Assembly (NCBI RefSeq): GCF_900105495.1
Contig: NZ_FNTF01000002.1
Location: 5,782,001 to 5,846,000 of the forward strand
Reading direction: 5' to 3'
DNA: 64,000 bases
Source: Pseudomonas frederiksbergensis
Lineage (GTDB): Bacteria > Pseudomonadota > Gammaproteobacteria > Pseudomonadales > Pseudomonadaceae
In this document: positions 34,116-44,193 of the stretch, piece by piece
Position numbering within the stretch: position 1 is the stretch's first letter
How the letters are laid out: the number at the start of each line of letters is the position of its first letter
Made by a program: the position numbers and the translations under genes
Notes under the pieces: model-generated
Databases searched by the model: none
The model's input: only the letters and a program-made list of their open reading frames with translations
What the model was told of the DNA's origin: nothing

Positions 34116-35297
34116 ATGCCCGATAACACTCGCCGCGCCCGTGATGAAGCCTTCTGGCGAACCTTTGCCGACCGATACGCGGTTGAACCCGGCCCGGTCA
34201 ACCTCGAAAACGGGTACTTCGGGCGCATGTCGCGCACGGTGGTCGAGGAATACCAGCGCAACATCGAACTGATCAATCGCAGCAACTCGGTGTATGTGCG
34301 ACAACGCTTCGAACAGGGCGAAAGCCTTGAGATCCGAGCACAGCTCGCCGATCTGGTGGGCGTACCCGCCGACACCGTCGCCCTCACCCGCAACGCTTCG
34401 GACGGTCTGCAATCGCTGATCCGCAACTACAACCGTCTGAGCCCGGGCGATCAGGTGCTGATAGGCGATCTGGAATACGACACGGTCAAAGGGGCCATGC
34501 GCTGGCTGGCTCGTCATCGCGGTGTCGAAGTGATCGAAATCGAACACTCGCACCCCGCCAGTTTCGACAGTTTGCTGGCCACTTACCGCGAAGCTTTCAT
34601 GCGTTATCCGCGACTCAAACTGATGGCCCTGACTCACGTCACTCACCGTACCGGGCTGGTGATGCCGGTGCAGGCCATTGCCGCCGCCGCCAAAGAACAC
34701 GGCATCGACGTGATCCTTGACGGTGCCCATGCGCTCGGCCAGCTCCAGTTCAATCTTGACGATCTCGGCATCGCGTTCGCCGGTTTCAACCTACACAAAT
34801 GGATCGGTGCGCCGCTGACCCTGGGCTTCATTTACATCGCCCCGGAACGCCTGGCCGACATCGACCCGGACATGGGCGAGATGCATTTCCCGGTCACCGA
34901 CATTCGCGCCCGCACGCCGTACAGCACGCCCAACATCCCGGCGCTGCTGACCCTGCCGCTGGTGTTCGAGGAGCATCAGGCCATGGGCGGTTCCGCCGCC
35001 AAAGGCGCTCGGCTCAATTACCTGCGCAACCGATGGGTGAGCGCTGTGCGCGAGTTGCCGGGGATCGAAGTCATGACCCCGGACGACCCGCGACTGTATT
35101 GCGGCATCACTTCAATGCGCTTTACCCGGCATGCCGATCAACAGGTAATGGTCGAGCGGCTGCTCAAGGACTACAACCTGTTTACCGTGGCGCGCAGTGG
35201 TGCCGCGAGCGGTCCGTGCATTCGCATAACCCCGGGGCTTACCACCACGGCTGCAGACATGGATTTGCTGGCCCGGGCGCTGACCGAACTGCGCTGA
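34116..35297 (+). CDS. Class V-fold PLP aminotransferase (isopenicillin-N-epimerase-like)
   Basis: A 393-residue fold-type-I PLP enzyme. LTRNASDGLQSLIRNYN is the cofactor phosphate region, VILDGAHALGQLQFNLDDL holds the Asp that pairs with the pyridine N, and AGFNLHKWIGAPLTLGF carries the PLP Lys (near residue 228). It resembles the isopenicillin N epimerase/cysteine-desulfurase-like group, which includes epimerases and beta-lyases. Possibly translated together with the DUF3820 gene. Convergent with the dioxygenase at 35300. Substrate unknown. Confidence 0.87.
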   Translation: MPDNTRRARDEAFWRTFADRYAVEPGPVNLENGYFGRMSRTVVEEYQRNIELINRSNSVYVRQRFEQGESLEIRAQLADLVGVPADTVALTRNASDGLQSLIRNYNRLSPGDQVLIGDLEYDTVKGAMRWLARHRGVEVIEIEHSHPASFDSLLATYREAFMRYPRLKLMALTHVTHRTGLVMPVQAIAAAAKEHGIDVILDGAHALGQLQFNLDDLGIAFAGFNLHKWIGAPLTLGFIYIAPERLADIDPDMGEMHFPVTDIRARTPYSTPNIPALLTLPLVFEEHQAMGGSAAKGARLNYLRNRWVSAVRELPGIEVMTPDDPRLYCGITSMRFTRHADQQVMVERLLKDYNLFTVARSGAASGPCIRITPGLTTTAADMDLLARALTELR

Positions 35298-35299
35298 CG

Positions 35300-36025
35300 T
35301 CACACGGTGTGTTTGTCGAAGTCCTCGGGCTTGATCTGCGTCGACACCGCGAAGGTGTCGATGCCGATGGTCGTGTGCCCGAAGTAGCCGTCTATATTCG
35401 AGTCTCGACTCAGGGTGTGAACGTTCAAGGTCGACGCTTCGCCGCCCATGTTTTCATAGAAAAAGTCTTGATCGTTGGTCAGCGGCGAAACGGCTCGACC
35501 ACGGTACTCCTTGGCGTTGAGTACCGAGCGCGAGGCGACTTCGGGAAAGTAGAGCTGACCGACCCAGGCAACATGCCGCTCTTCCAGGTAGTTGTTGCCT
35601 TCCATAATGCGTACCACGACGTGGATGTGCAGCGCTCGGCCGGCGTAGAACCCCGGATAGATCGTGGTAAACCGCACGATGCCGTTCTTGTCGGTAAATT
35701 GCCCGCCTCGCAGGTAAGTGTCGTCGTCGGTTCGCGGGATCGAGCCTATGTCGTCGACGTCGATTTCCGTGTCTGGATTGACCTTGCTCCAGCCCGAATA
35801 CGCCCCGCGTGCGTTGCAATGCCAGATATCCACCAGCGCGTCAGTCACCGGTTGACCGGTCATGGCATCGACGATCGTCAGCCTCAGCACCAAGGGAATG
35901 CCATCCATCCCTTCGCTGATGTTTCGTCTGATCAGTTTCGCATTGCGGAAATAAGGACCGGCGATCTGTTCGGGTGAAAGCAGGTAAACCGCGGGTGCGG
36001 GTGAAATCGGAGTGTTGTCTTCCAT
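35300..36025 (-). CDS. Intradiol ring-cleavage dioxygenase family protein
   Basis: A 241-residue protein with the non-haem Fe(III) intradiol dioxygenase core: LVDIWHCNARGAYSGW (first Tyr ligand), TIYPGFYAGRALHIHVVV (second Tyr and two His ligands). Relatives cleave catechol or protocatechuate, but the N-terminal linker domain of true catechol dioxygenases is missing, so it belongs to the shorter group of uncertain substrate. ATG 36025 (MEDNTPISPAPAVYLL) is preferred over the upstream frame to 36337. Not next to other aromatic catabolism genes. Confidence 0.85.
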   Translation of the reverse strand: MEDNTPISPAPAVYLLSPEQIAGPYFRNAKLIRRNISEGMDGIPLVLRLTIVDAMTGQPVTDALVDIWHCNARGAYSGWSKVNPDTEIDVDDIGSIPRTDDDTYLRGGQFTDKNGIVRFTTIYPGFYAGRALHIHVVVRIMEGNNYLEERHVAWVGQLYFPEVASRSVLNAKEYRGRAVSPLTNDQDFFYENMGGEASTLNVHTLSRDSNIDGYFGHTTIGIDTFAVSTQIKPEDFDKHTV

Positions 36026-36183
36026 GACGTTCTCTCTTCCATAAGAAGAACGCAGGTTAACGCTGGCCGAGCAGCGAGGTGCGGTAACTATGTATCGCAT
36101 GATGTCGATCTGTAGCAGCTGCCGAAGGGGCTCGACAGCTGCTACAAAGAGCGAGTCGACAGCCAAGAGGGTTTTCATTGGGC

Positions 36184-36217
36184 AAAAAAAAACGGTGCAC
36201 CGACCAAGCGCACCGTA
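36184..36217 (-). terminator. Terminator of the zwf-pgl-eda operon
   Basis: ACGGTGC (36192-36198) pairs with GCACCGT (36210-36216); on the minus strand the stem is followed by nine T residues. It lies 40 bases after the eda stop. Confidence 0.9.
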
Positions 36218-36257
36218 AAGCCGTAGAACACACAACGAAGTGTTTGGTAAAAGCCGA

Positions 36258-36923
36258 TCAGTCCAGCAGCGCCAGTGCCTCGGCGGTGCATTCCTGAATG
36301 CGGGCCCAGTCGCCGTTCTTGATCCACTCCGGATCAAGCATCCAGCTACCGCCCACGCACATCACGTTTTTCAACGCCATGTAGCTCTTGATGTTGGCCG
36401 GGCTGACGCCGCCAGTCGGGCAGAATTTCACTTCGCCAAACGGGCCGCCGAGGGCCTTGATAGCCGCGACGCCGCCGCTGACTTCCGCCGGGAACAACTT
36501 GAAGCGGCGATAACCCAGGCCGTAGCCTTCCATGATGCCGGAGGCGTTGCTGATGCCCGGCAACAGCGGAATCGGGCTGTTGACGCTGGCTTCGAGCAGG
36601 TCACGGGTGATGCCCGGCGTGACGATGAACTGCGAACCGGCCGCTTCGGCAGCCGCCAGCATGTTGCGATCGAGCACAGTGCCGGCACCGGTCACCAGTT
36701 CCGGACGCTGCTCACGCAGAATCTGGATAGCCTTGAGGCCGAACTGTGAGCGCAAGGTCACTTCCAGGGCTGTCAGGCCACCGGCCGCGAGGGCGTCGGC
36801 CAGCGGCAGGATGTCTTGCTCGCGAGCGATGGTAATCACCGGCAGGATCCGCGCCTTGGCGCAAAGACTGTCGATCAGGGCAACTTTGTCCGCCATGGAA
36901 ACGGTCGGGGATGGGGTTGTCAT
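36258..36923 (-). CDS. eda: KDPG aldolase
   Basis: A 221-residue class I aldolase that splits 2-keto-3-deoxy-6-phosphogluconate into pyruvate and glyceraldehyde-3-phosphate. Glu in TALEVTLRS and the Schiff-base Lys in RRFKLFPAE are present, with KFCPTGGVSPANI at the phosphate site. ATG 36923 has AAGGAA eight bases upstream and gives the usual N-terminus; an ATG at 36944 overlapping the pgl stop is an alternative. Last gene of the zwf-pgl-eda operon, terminated at 36184-36217 and presumably HexR-controlled. Confidence 0.95.
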   Translation of the reverse strand: MTTPSPTVSMADKVALIDSLCAKARILPVITIAREQDILPLADALAAGGLTALEVTLRSQFGLKAIQILREQRPELVTGAGTVLDRNMLAAAEAAGSQFIVTPGITRDLLEASVNSPIPLLPGISNASGIMEGYGLGYRRFKLFPAEVSGGVAAIKALGGPFGEVKFCPTGGVSPANIKSYMALKNVMCVGGSWMLDPEWIKNGDWARIQECTAEALALLD

Positions 36924-36940
36924 AGCGGCTGTTCCTTGGC

Positions 36941-37654
36941 TCATGGGCACCAGTAAATCTCTAACGTAGGTTGCAGAAACGCGCGAATCGGCATGGCGGC
37001 GACATCGTCACCGGCCAATGCGGCACTCAGGGTGGTCAGCTTGGACTGACCGGAAATCGATAGAACGGTGTGCTTGGCCGACGCCAGCAGCGCACGGCTC
37101 ATGGTCAAGCGCTGATGCGGCACGGTCGGCGCCAGCATCGGGTAGCAACGACGTGTGCCGTCGGCTTTCAAGGCGTCGGCCAGGTTCGGGCTGTTCGGGA
37201 ACAGCGAGGCGGTGTGACCGTCGTCGCCCATGCCGAGTATCAGCACGTCGATCGGCGGCAATTCCGCGAGCAAACGATCCGCCTGCTCGGCCGCCTGTTC
37301 AAGGTTGGCCGTGGCGCTGTACAGACTCAGGAACTGAGCCTTGGCCGCCGGGCCTTGCAACAGATAACGCTTGAGCAGACCGGCATTGCTGTCGGCGTGT
37401 TCAACCGGTACCCAGCGCTCGTCGGCCAGGGTGACGACAACCTTGGACCAGTCCAGCGTCTGCTTGGCCAAGTGCTGGAAAAACGCCACCGGACTGCGTC
37501 CACCGGAAACCACCAGGGTCGCGGTGCCGCGCGCGTCAATCGCGTCACTCAGTTGCTTGGCCACATTCAGCGCCAGGCCTTCGGCCAGCAACACCGGGCT
37601 TTTGAACTTATGCGCGCTGACGCCCTGAGGCAGTTTCAATTCAGATATCGCCAT
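36941..37654 (-). CDS. pgl: 6-phosphogluconolactonase
   Basis: A 237-residue enzyme of the glucosamine-6-phosphate isomerase fold: [19 protein letters not shown] for phosphate binding, [18 protein letters not shown], and [17 protein letters not shown] with the catalytic His. It hydrolyses 6-phosphogluconolactone to 6-phosphogluconate. GGGAGGT before ATG 37654 fixes the start; the gene overlaps zwf by 14 bases and eda by a few if the longer eda start is used. Cytosolic, middle gene of the operon. Confidence 0.95.
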   Translation of the reverse strand: MAISELKLPQGVSAHKFKSPVLLAEGLALNVAKQLSDAIDARGTATLVVSGGRSPVAFFQHLAKQTLDWSKVVVTLADERWVPVEHADSNAGLLKRYLLQGPAAKAQFLSLYSATANLEQAAEQADRLLAELPPIDVLILGMGDDGHTASLFPNSPNLADALKADGTRRCYPMLAPTVPHQRLTMSRALLASAKHTVLSISGQSKLTTLSAALAGDDVAAMPIRAFLQPTLEIYWCP

Positions 37655-39110
37655 ACCACGACCTCCCATCCCGCGTGATCAGAGCAATGGAGCTCATCGG
37701 TCCCCAGGACCCGGCCGCGTACGGCTTGGGCGCATCACCGGATTTTTTCCACCCGGCGATCAACTGGTCGCACCACTTCCACGCGGCTTCGATTTCATCT
37801 TTACGGACAAACAGGTTCTGATTGCCGCGCATCACTTCCAGCAACAACCGCTCGTAGGCATCGGGAATCCGTGCGCTACGATAAGTGTCGGAAAAATTCA
37901 GCTGCAACGGACCGCTGCGCAGCTGCATGCCCTTGTCCAGGCCTTGTTCTTTGGTCATCACGCGCAAGGAAATGCCTTCGTCCGGTTGCAGGCGGATAAT
38001 CAGCTTGTTGCTGATTTGCAGGCGCTGCTCGGGGGCAAAAATGTAGTGCGACGGTTCCTTGAAGTGGATGACGATCTGCGACAGCTTCTGCGGCATGCGC
38101 TTGCCGGTACGCAGGTAAAACGGCACGCCGGCCCAACGCCAGTTGCGGATATCGGCACGCAGCGCAACGAAGGTTTCGGTGTCGCTCTGGGTATTGGAGT
38201 TCGGCTCTTCCAGGTAACCGGGAACCGATTTGCCTTCGCTGTGACCGGCGATGTACTGACCGCGCACGACCTGAGTGGTCAGGCCTTCCGGGCTGATCGG
38301 CGCCAGCGCCTTGAGCACTTTGACTTTCTCGTCGCGGATGCTGTCGGCGGACAGGTCGGCCGGCGGGTCCATGGCGATCAGGCAGAGCAGTTGCAGCAGG
38401 TGATTCTGGATCATGTCCCGCAGCTGGCCGGCCTTGTCGAAGTAACCCCAGCGACCTTCGATCCCGACCTTCTCCGCCACGGTGATTTCCACGTGGGAGA
38501 TGTAATTCTGGTTCCACTGGGTTTCGAACAGACTGTTGGCGAAACGCAGGGCGATCAGGTTCTGGACGGTTTCTTTGCCCAGGTAGTGGTCGATGCGGTA
38601 GGTGCGGTTCTCCGGGAAGAACTGCGCCACGGCGTCGTTGACCTTGCGCGAGGATTCCAGGTCCGAACCGATGGGTTTTTCCAGCACCACGCGGGTGTTT
38701 TCGGTCAGGCCGACCTTCGACAGGTTCTCGCAGATCGCGCCATAAACGGCGGCCGGTGTGGCGAAGTAGGCAATCACCCGCTGGGCGCTGCCAGCCATCT
38801 CGGCCAGGGCGACATAATCGTCAGCCTTGAGGAAGTCGACGTGCAAGTAACTCAGGCGGGCCAGGAAGCGTTCGACCACGGCCTCGTCGAGCTCTTTGGC
38901 GCCGACGTAGCGGCGCAGTTCGGAGGCGATGAACGCCAAATGCTGCTGCTCGCTGCCCGGCTCACGGGCCAGCGCGATAATTCGCGTGTCCTCGTGCAAG
39001 AGGCCTGCGCCATCGAGCTGATAAAGGGCAGGAAACAGCTTGCGCAAGGCCAGATCGCCGAGGGCGCCGAACAAGGCAAAGGTGCACGGTTCAACCGTAA
39101 TCGAAGGCAT
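37641..39110 (-). CDS. zwf: Glucose-6-phosphate dehydrogenase
   Basis: A 489-residue enzyme: [20 protein letters not shown] is the NAD(P) Rossmann loop, [13 protein letters not shown] the active-site motif with Asp-His and the substrate Lys, and FARGIFEPIWN-type sequence appears as [18 protein letters not shown]. It oxidises glucose-6-phosphate to 6-phosphogluconolactone. First gene of zwf-pgl-eda, divergent from hexR. A one-mismatch HexR box lies about 70 bases upstream. Confidence 0.96.
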   Translation of the reverse strand: MPSITVEPCTFALFGALGDLALRKLFPALYQLDGAGLLHEDTRIIALAREPGSEQQHLAFIASELRRYVGAKELDEAVVERFLARLSYLHVDFLKADDYVALAEMAGSAQRVIAYFATPAAVYGAICENLSKVGLTENTRVVLEKPIGSDLESSRKVNDAVAQFFPENRTYRIDHYLGKETVQNLIALRFANSLFETQWNQNYISHVEITVAEKVGIEGRWGYFDKAGQLRDMIQNHLLQLLCLIAMDPPADLSADSIRDEKVKVLKALAPISPEGLTTQVVRGQYIAGHSEGKSVPGYLEEPNSNTQSDTETFVALRADIRNWRWAGVPFYLRTGKRMPQKLSQIVIHFKEPSHYIFAPEQRLQISNKLIIRLQPDEGISLRVMTKEQGLDKGMQLRSGPLQLNFSDTYRSARIPDAYERLLLEVMRGNQNLFVRKDEIEAAWKWCDQLIAGWKKSGDAPKPYAAGSWGPMSSIALITRDGRSWYGDI

Positions 39111-39177
39111 GATGTTTGTTCTTTTATCAAGTTAAGCTACAAATACCTTTTTTCAAGGCATCACTCAAGGGAAAATG

Positions 39178-39192
39178 TAGTAATAACCACAA
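39178..39192. promoter_or_regulatory. Candidate HexR operator between zwf and hexR
   Basis: TAGT-N7-ACAA at 39178-39192 matches the HexR consensus TTGT-N7/8-ACAA with one mismatch. It lies in the 230-base divergent region 68 bases upstream of zwf and 149 bases upstream of hexR. HexR is known to repress zwf in P. putida; this site is inferred by consensus only. Confidence 0.5.
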
Positions 39193-39340
39193 CATTTTCG
39201 CAAAATACAGATTCCGAGTGGTGGTCGGTCGGAGCCATCAGTAGGATAAGCCACCGTTACGGGCCCGATCAAAGTCCCAATTTGCATAGCCGGGGCCCTT
39301 ATTTGCATTGCTCTCATGTTTGCGGAGCTAAGGAACATAT

Positions 39341-40210
39341 ATGGACCGCGTGCGAAATTTACTGGAACAGATCCAGAATCGCCTTGAAGACCTGAACAAG
39401 GCAGAACGCAAAGTCGCCGAAGTCATCCTGCTCAACCCAGAGCAGGCCACCCGGTTCAGCATCGCCGCCCTCGCCCAGGCCTCAAAGGTCAGCGAGCCGA
39501 CGGTCAACCGTTTCTGCCGTTCGTTTGGCGTCAGCGGCTACCCGGAACTCAAGCTGCAATTGGCCCAGAGCCTGGCCAGTGGTGCCGCGTATGTCAGCCG
39601 TGCGGTGGAGGCCGACGACAATCCCGAGGCCTATACCAAAAAGATTTTCGGCAGCGCCATCGCCTCGCTGGACAGTGCGTTGCAGGCGCTTGACCCGAAC
39701 CTGATCAGCCGCGCCGTCGACCTGTTGATCCAGGCCCGGCAGATCCACTTCTTCGGCCTCGGCGCCTCGGCCCCGGTGGCGCTGGATGCGCAGCACAAGT
39801 TCTTCCGCTTCAACCTGGCGGTCACCGCCCACGCAGACGTGCTGATGCAGCGCATGATTGCGTCGGTGGCGCACACCGGCGAGTTGTTCGTGATCATTTC
39901 CTACACCGGCCGCACCCGCGAACTGGTGGAAGTGGCGCGTATTGCCCGGGAAAACGGTGCTTCGGTATTGGGCCTGACGGCCGAGGGTTCGCCACTGGCC
40001 AAGGCCAGCACGTTGAGCCTGAACATTCCGCTGCCGGAAGACACCGACATCTATATGCCGATGACGTCGCGGATCATTCAGCTGACCGTGCTGGATGTGC
40101 TCGCCACCGGCATGACCTTGCGCCGAGGCGTGGATTTCCAGCCGCATTTGCGCAAGATCAAGGAAAGCCTGAATGCCAGTCGGTATCCGATTGGGGATGA
40201 ATTCAACTAG
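39341..40210 (+). CDS. hexR: RpiR-family repressor HexR
   Basis: A 289-residue regulator with an N-terminal helix-turn-helix ([20 protein letters not shown], residues about 46-65) and a C-terminal sugar isomerase (SIS) domain that binds KDPG, with [19 protein letters not shown] and [20 protein letters not shown] releases it from operators, inducing zwf-pgl-eda, edd-glk and gap. Divergent from zwf. Followed by a family A repeat. Cytosolic, dimeric in characterised pseudomonads. Confidence 0.95.
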   Translation: MDRVRNLLEQIQNRLEDLNKAERKVAEVILLNPEQATRFSIAALAQASKVSEPTVNRFCRSFGVSGYPELKLQLAQSLASGAAYVSRAVEADDNPEAYTKKIFGSAIASLDSALQALDPNLISRAVDLLIQARQIHFFGLGASAPVALDAQHKFFRFNLAVTAHADVLMQRMIASVAHTGELFVIISYTGRTRELVEVARIARENGASVLGLTAEGSPLAKASTLSLNIPLPEDTDIYMPMTSRIIQLTVLDVLATGMTLRRGVDFQPHLRKIKESLNASRYPIGDEFN

Positions 40211-40216
40211 CTCACT

Positions 40217-40318
40217 GATCGTTCCCACGCTCTGCGTGGGAATGCCTCTAGGGACGCTCCGCGTCCAGTGACGCGGAGCGTCACGGGCTGCATTCCCACG
40301 CAGAGCGTGGGAACGATC
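40217..40318. repeat. Dispersed palindromic element, family A (copy)
   Basis: GATCGTTCCCACGC at 40217 and its reverse complement ending at 40318, with inner inverted GACGCTCCGCGTC segments. Lies between convergent hexR and mutarotase genes. Confidence 0.88.
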
Positions 40319-40319
40319 A

Positions 40320-41174
40320 TCACGCCCCAACCCGCGCCTGCAAACTCAAATGCGCCCTCTCCCCCGGTGCCAGGCTCAAGCTATCGGTCCCGCCACTCGC
40401 CGCTTCAACGCACACAAACTCGGAAATCTCATTCCAGCTCACGCCCAGCAACGGTCGCGAGCCCGGATGCCAGACCACCGTGTCCGCCCTGTCTCCCGTA
40501 TCGATGCACAACTCGCGCTGCCAGGCGTGGTCCTTGAGCTGTAATTCACCGTCATGCTGGAACACCCGCTGACAGCCACCCTCTACCCGCAATTCGCCTT
40601 CCTGATGACAAATCTGCCGATTCAACTGGTCGTAACCCTGGGCCCCGTCCAGGCCAGACAGCGCTACCTCGCCGACATCGCCAATACGCCAATACGCATG
40701 CAACGCCTGACTCAATTGGCACGGCAGGCTGTCCTGATGCTCGGTGCTCAGGCGCAAATCCATGCGTTCGCCCAAATGCGCGTGCAGGTCTACTTGCCAG
40801 TCGCACAACTGAAGTTGCCAGTGCAAGCGCACGCCGTCGTCATCAGTGCTGCTGTCCAGCAGCTTCCAGTCGATCAGCCGTGCCCAGCCATGGGAAGGCC
40901 AGGCGTTTTCGCTCGGATGACGGCCATACCACGGCCAGCACACCGGAACGCCACCACGAATCGCACCGACCTGCGGCCACTTCGCCGCGCACCAGAGCCA
41001 GGGTTTCTGGCCCTTTGGCTGGAAGTGCAGCAACTGCGCACCCTGGCGACTGAACACCGCCTGACACAGCGGATGGTCGATCACCAGCACGTCGCGCTTC
41101 TGATAGCGCTCCCACGCAAACACCGGACATTCGCGCAAGGATTTGAAGAAGCGTTGTAGCGGATGCTCATGCAT
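40320..41174 (-). CDS. D-hexose-6-phosphate mutarotase (YeaD-like)
   Basis: A 284-residue protein of the aldose-1-epimerase fold: FSRQGAQLLHFQPKGQKPWL, AIRGGVPVCWPWYGRHP and HGWARLIDWKLL place it in the YeaD group, with the catalytic His and a late Glu (SEFVCVEAASGG). It interconverts anomers of glucose-6-phosphate, speeding supply to Zwf. Located beside the zwf/hexR block, which fits. Cytosolic. Catalytic residues are as in the family; substrate by analogy with YMR099C/YeaD. Confidence 0.88.
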   Translation of the reverse strand: MHEHPLQRFFKSLRECPVFAWERYQKRDVLVIDHPLCQAVFSRQGAQLLHFQPKGQKPWLWCAAKWPQVGAIRGGVPVCWPWYGRHPSENAWPSHGWARLIDWKLLDSSTDDDGVRLHWQLQLCDWQVDLHAHLGERMDLRLSTEHQDSLPCQLSQALHAYWRIGDVGEVALSGLDGAQGYDQLNRQICHQEGELRVEGGCQRVFQHDGELQLKDHAWQRELCIDTGDRADTVVWHPGSRPLLGVSWNEISEFVCVEAASGGTDSLSLAPGERAHLSLQARVGA

Positions 41175-41251
41175 GTGCCACGGTCCTGAAAATCATGGGT
41201 GTACTCACCATCTCTGAAAACAACAGCGCTTTTGTAGCCAGTGAATGTCTC

Positions 41252-41383
41252 TGTGGCGAGGGAGCTTGCTCCCGCTGGGCTGCGAAGCTGCCCTAAAACC
41301 ATTCACTGCGGTGCTTCAGGCAAACCGCATTCGCCGCGTTTACGACTGCTTCGCAGCCGAGCGGGAGCAAGCTCCCTCGCCAC
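41252..41383. repeat. REP pair, family B variant (GGGAGCTTGCTCCC type)
   Basis: TGTGGCGAGGGAGCTTGCTC near 41252 and the inverted GCGGGAGCAAGCTCCCTCGC ending at 41383. Each half folds into its own hairpin and the two form a larger inverted pair. Lies between the mutarotase and oprB. Confidence 0.85.
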
Positions 41384-41416
41384 GATGCTTTCGCCAGCCG
41401 CCTGGCGGATCAGCCC

Positions 41417-41452
41417 CAAAAAAAAGCGGACAGCCATGGCTGTCCGCAAAAA
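41417..41452 (-). terminator. Terminator of oprB
   Basis: A perfect 22-base palindrome (GCGGACAGCC mirrored) at 41426-41447 with an A run before it, which gives eight T residues after the stem on the minus strand. It lies 40 bases after the oprB stop. Confidence 0.9.
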
Positions 41453-41485
41453 TGCGCACATAGAGAGGAGCTTATCGCAACAGCG

Positions 41486-42832
41486 TTAGAACACCGACTG
41501 AATTTTCAGGCCGGCGACCAGCGCGTTGTCGACTTCATCAACACCACCCGGGTGAGTGATGTATTGCAGGTTAGGACGCACGGTCAGCCAGTTGGTAACG
41601 TGGAAGCCGTAGTTGATCTCGTAGTTGTACTCGGTGCTACGCAGCGGCGAGAACAGCGGATCTTGGTAGTCGGTGACGCCATTGGCGGCGTTGACCAGCT
41701 CGGCGTTTTTCTTCACGTCATCGTTGACATGGATACGGGCGAAACCGATACCCATGTCATCTTTCGGACGTGCATCGAACGGGCCTTTGTACACAAACAT
41801 CAGCGACTGATAGTTGTCGACGAAGTTGGTGTCCTTGTCGTGGAAAGTGGCGTTGGCTGCGATGTTCAGACCGCGGGACGCGTCACCGTTGTGGCTGGTG
41901 AGTTGTTGCTGCGCCACGAACCAGTAGCCGTGTTTGCTATCGTGGCTGCGATAGGCGTTACCGCTGGTGGCTGCATCATTGCCGTCGGCATCCTTGCGGA
42001 CGTCATCGGCGTTGGCCGTGCTTTTGTAGTAACCGACACGGTATTCGCCCGGCAGGTTGCCAGGGTTCGGCAACCAGACCAGTTCGACCGGCAAGACGGT
42101 GCCCTTGGTACCACTGCCGCTCAGCTTGAAGCCGTTACCATGCTCCAGTTGCGACGGGTTCTGGTTGTACGCGCCGATCTGCGCATAGAACTCAGGCGAA
42201 ATGTTGTACTTCACGCGGACTGCAGCCTGCATGACCGGCCAGTTGTACCAGATGTTGGTTGCCCAGTTACCCGCCTGGGAACCGCAGAACGCCAGGTTCT
42301 GGAACTCGCACGGGAAGGTGTTGAAGTCTTCGCCTTCGCCGAAGTAACCGGCCTTGACGTCCAGTTTGCCGTCGAGGAACTGGTGTTTGATCCACAGTTG
42401 GGTCAGGCGGACCATATGGCCGCGGCCGTAGACTTCCTGGGACGAACTCAAGGTGCCGGCACGCGGGTCGCCGACGCGGTCATTGGAAATGTTCTCACCG
42501 TTACGGTTGGTGAGCTGGATCTTGGCCTGGGTGTTATCCCAGCCCCACAGTTTTTGCAGGTCCAGCGCCACGCCCAGACCAAACTGGTCGGCGTAACGCG
42601 CCGTCTTGTCGTCGTTGTAGCCGCCGTGGAGGTTGGCGCCCACTTCACCGACGTAGTCCATCTTGATGTCGATACCCTGCTCGATCAGCCTGGTCCGCTC
42701 GCCACCCCAATCACCGGTCATCCATTCGGAATCGGCGCTGAACGCGTCAGCCGCATGTACGCTGCCGGCCAACATCATTGCCGCAACGGCTGACAACTGG
42801 CAGATAAGCTGAGCGTTGTTGTTCTTCTTCAT
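41486..42832 (-). CDS. oprB: Carbohydrate-selective porin OprB
   Basis: A 448-residue outer-membrane porin. Residues 1-27 form a signal peptide (LICQLSAVAAMMLAGSVHAA). The mature protein begins with the OprB pattern WMTGDWGGERTRLIEQGIDI, has alternating amphipathic beta-strands, and ends in Phe after KIQSV as needed for assembly. It admits glucose and other sugars. It lies 200 bases downstream of gtsD with a REP pair between, and has its own terminator, so it is the distal member of the gtsABCD-oprB uptake unit. Confidence 0.95.
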   Translation of the reverse strand: MKKNNNAQLICQLSAVAAMMLAGSVHAADAFSADSEWMTGDWGGERTRLIEQGIDIKMDYVGEVGANLHGGYNDDKTARYADQFGLGVALDLQKLWGWDNTQAKIQLTNRNGENISNDRVGDPRAGTLSSSQEVYGRGHMVRLTQLWIKHQFLDGKLDVKAGYFGEGEDFNTFPCEFQNLAFCGSQAGNWATNIWYNWPVMQAAVRVKYNISPEFYAQIGAYNQNPSQLEHGNGFKLSGSGTKGTVLPVELVWLPNPGNLPGEYRVGYYKSTANADDVRKDADGNDAATSGNAYRSHDSKHGYWFVAQQQLTSHNGDASRGLNIAANATFHDKDTNFVDNYQSLMFVYKGPFDARPKDDMGIGFARIHVNDDVKKNAELVNAANGVTDYQDPLFSPLRSTEYNYEINYGFHVTNWLTVRPNLQYITHPGGVDEVDNALVAGLKIQSVF

Positions 42833-42927
42833 CCCTACATCCTCGTTTTATTGTTATTAACTGTTTTTATCTAACGCGGTGACATCGGTTACGACGGACT
42901 ACAGACCACCCGCCATGGATTTCCCCC

Positions 42928-43018
42928 CTGTGGGAGCGAGCCTGCTCGCGATAGCGGTGTATCAGTCGACATCGATGCTGAATGTCAGTCCGTCATCGCG
43001 AGCAGGCTCACTCCCACA
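42928..43018. repeat. REP pair, family B, between gtsD and oprB
   Basis: CCTGTGGGAGCGAGCCTGC at the start and the inverted CGAGCAGGCTCACTCCCACA at the end. Placed between two genes of one transport unit, where it may set relative expression of the ABC transporter and the porin. Confidence 0.85.
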
Positions 43019-43029
43019 TTTTTTGATCT

Positions 43030-44190
43030 TTATCTGCCTTTGAACTGGGCGACGTTGGCGCTGTGAGCTTCGGTTTTTGGCAGGCCGGCCACCCCCAGGC
43101 GTTCACCGGTCTTGGCATCGAACAACAGCACTTTCGATGGATCGAATTGCAGGGTCAGGGTCTCGCCCACGGCCGGTGCAACGTCCGGCGCCAGACGGCA
43201 GCAGACTTTGGTGTCGTTGAGATTGACGAACACCAGGGTGTCGGGACCGGTTGGCTCGGTGACCTGGACTTCGGCACGAATGGTCGGCAAACCATTGGGC
43301 TCACTGCCGGCCAAAACGATCTGCTCCGGGCGCATGCCGAGGATCACTTCGCGGTCTTCGAGACCGGCGTCCTGCATGCCCAGCGGCAATTCGCAGCGCG
43401 CCTGACCGCTGTCGAGCAGCGCCACCAGACGACCTTCCTTGCGCTGCAAGCGCAGGGGGATGAAGTTCATCGGCGGCGAACCGATGAAGCTCGCCACGAA
43501 CAGGTTGGCCGGGTTGTTGTAGATGTCTTTGGGCGTGCCGAACTGCTGGATGATCCCGTCCTTCATCACCGCCACTTTGTCGCCCAGGGTCATGGCTTCG
43601 ATCTGGTCGTGGGTCACGTAGACCGTGGTGGTTTTCAGGCGCTGGTGCATCAGTTTCATTTCGGTGCGCATCTCGACGCGCAGCTTGGCGTCGAGGTTGG
43701 ACAGCGGTTCGTCGAACAGGTAAATCTTCGGCCGCCGCGCCAGCGCCCGGCCCATTGCCACGCGCTGTTGCTGACCACCAGAGAGCTGGCCGGGTTTGCG
43801 GGCGAGCAAATGTTCGATCTGCAACAGCTTGGCCACACGAGCGACTTCTTCGTCGATTTCGGCGGCGGGCATTTTGCGAATCTTCAGGCCGAACGCGATG
43901 TTGTCGCGCACGCTCATCGTCGGGTACAGCGCGTAGGACTGGAACACCATGGCGATGTCACGATCTTTGGGGCTCATGCCGCTGATGTCGGCGTCGTCCA
44001 CCAGGATCGCGCCGCCGCTGATGTTTTCCAGACCGGCGATGCAGTTCATCAGCGTGGACTTACCACAGCCCGATGGACCGACGAGGATCAGGAACTCACC
44101 GTCATTGATCTTCAGTTCGATGTTTTTCAGGGTGTCCGGCAAACCGGCACCGTAGGTCTTGTTGACGTTGCGTAATTCGAGAGTTGCCAT
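43030..44190 (-). CDS. gtsD: Glucose ABC transporter ATPase GtsD
   Basis: A 386-residue MalK/UgpC-type ATPase: Walker A LVGPSGCGKSTLMN, signature KPGQLSGGQQQRVAMGRALA, Walker B IYLFDEPLSNLDAKLR, H-loop VYVTHDQIEA, and a C-terminal regulatory TOBE domain (from about 240) with GMRPEQIVL. It powers glucose import with GtsABC. Three bases separate it from gtsC, so they are co-translated. Confidence 0.95.
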   Translation of the reverse strand: MATLELRNVNKTYGAGLPDTLKNIELKINDGEFLILVGPSGCGKSTLMNCIAGLENISGGAILVDDADISGMSPKDRDIAMVFQSYALYPTMSVRDNIAFGLKIRKMPAAEIDEEVARVAKLLQIEHLLARKPGQLSGGQQQRVAMGRALARRPKIYLFDEPLSNLDAKLRVEMRTEMKLMHQRLKTTTVYVTHDQIEAMTLGDKVAVMKDGIIQQFGTPKDIYNNPANLFVASFIGSPPMNFIPLRLQRKEGRLVALLDSGQARCELPLGMQDAGLEDREVILGMRPEQIVLAGSEPNGLPTIRAEVQVTEPTGPDTLVFVNLNDTKVCCRLAPDVAPAVGETLTLQFDPSKVLLFDAKTGERLGVAGLPKTEAHSANVAQFKGR

Positions 44191-44193
44191 GTT

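Noticed and set aside
37944..39395. 483-codon plus-strand open frame opposite zwf
   Set aside because: Shadow of zwf; product resembles no protein and crosses the divergent promoter region.
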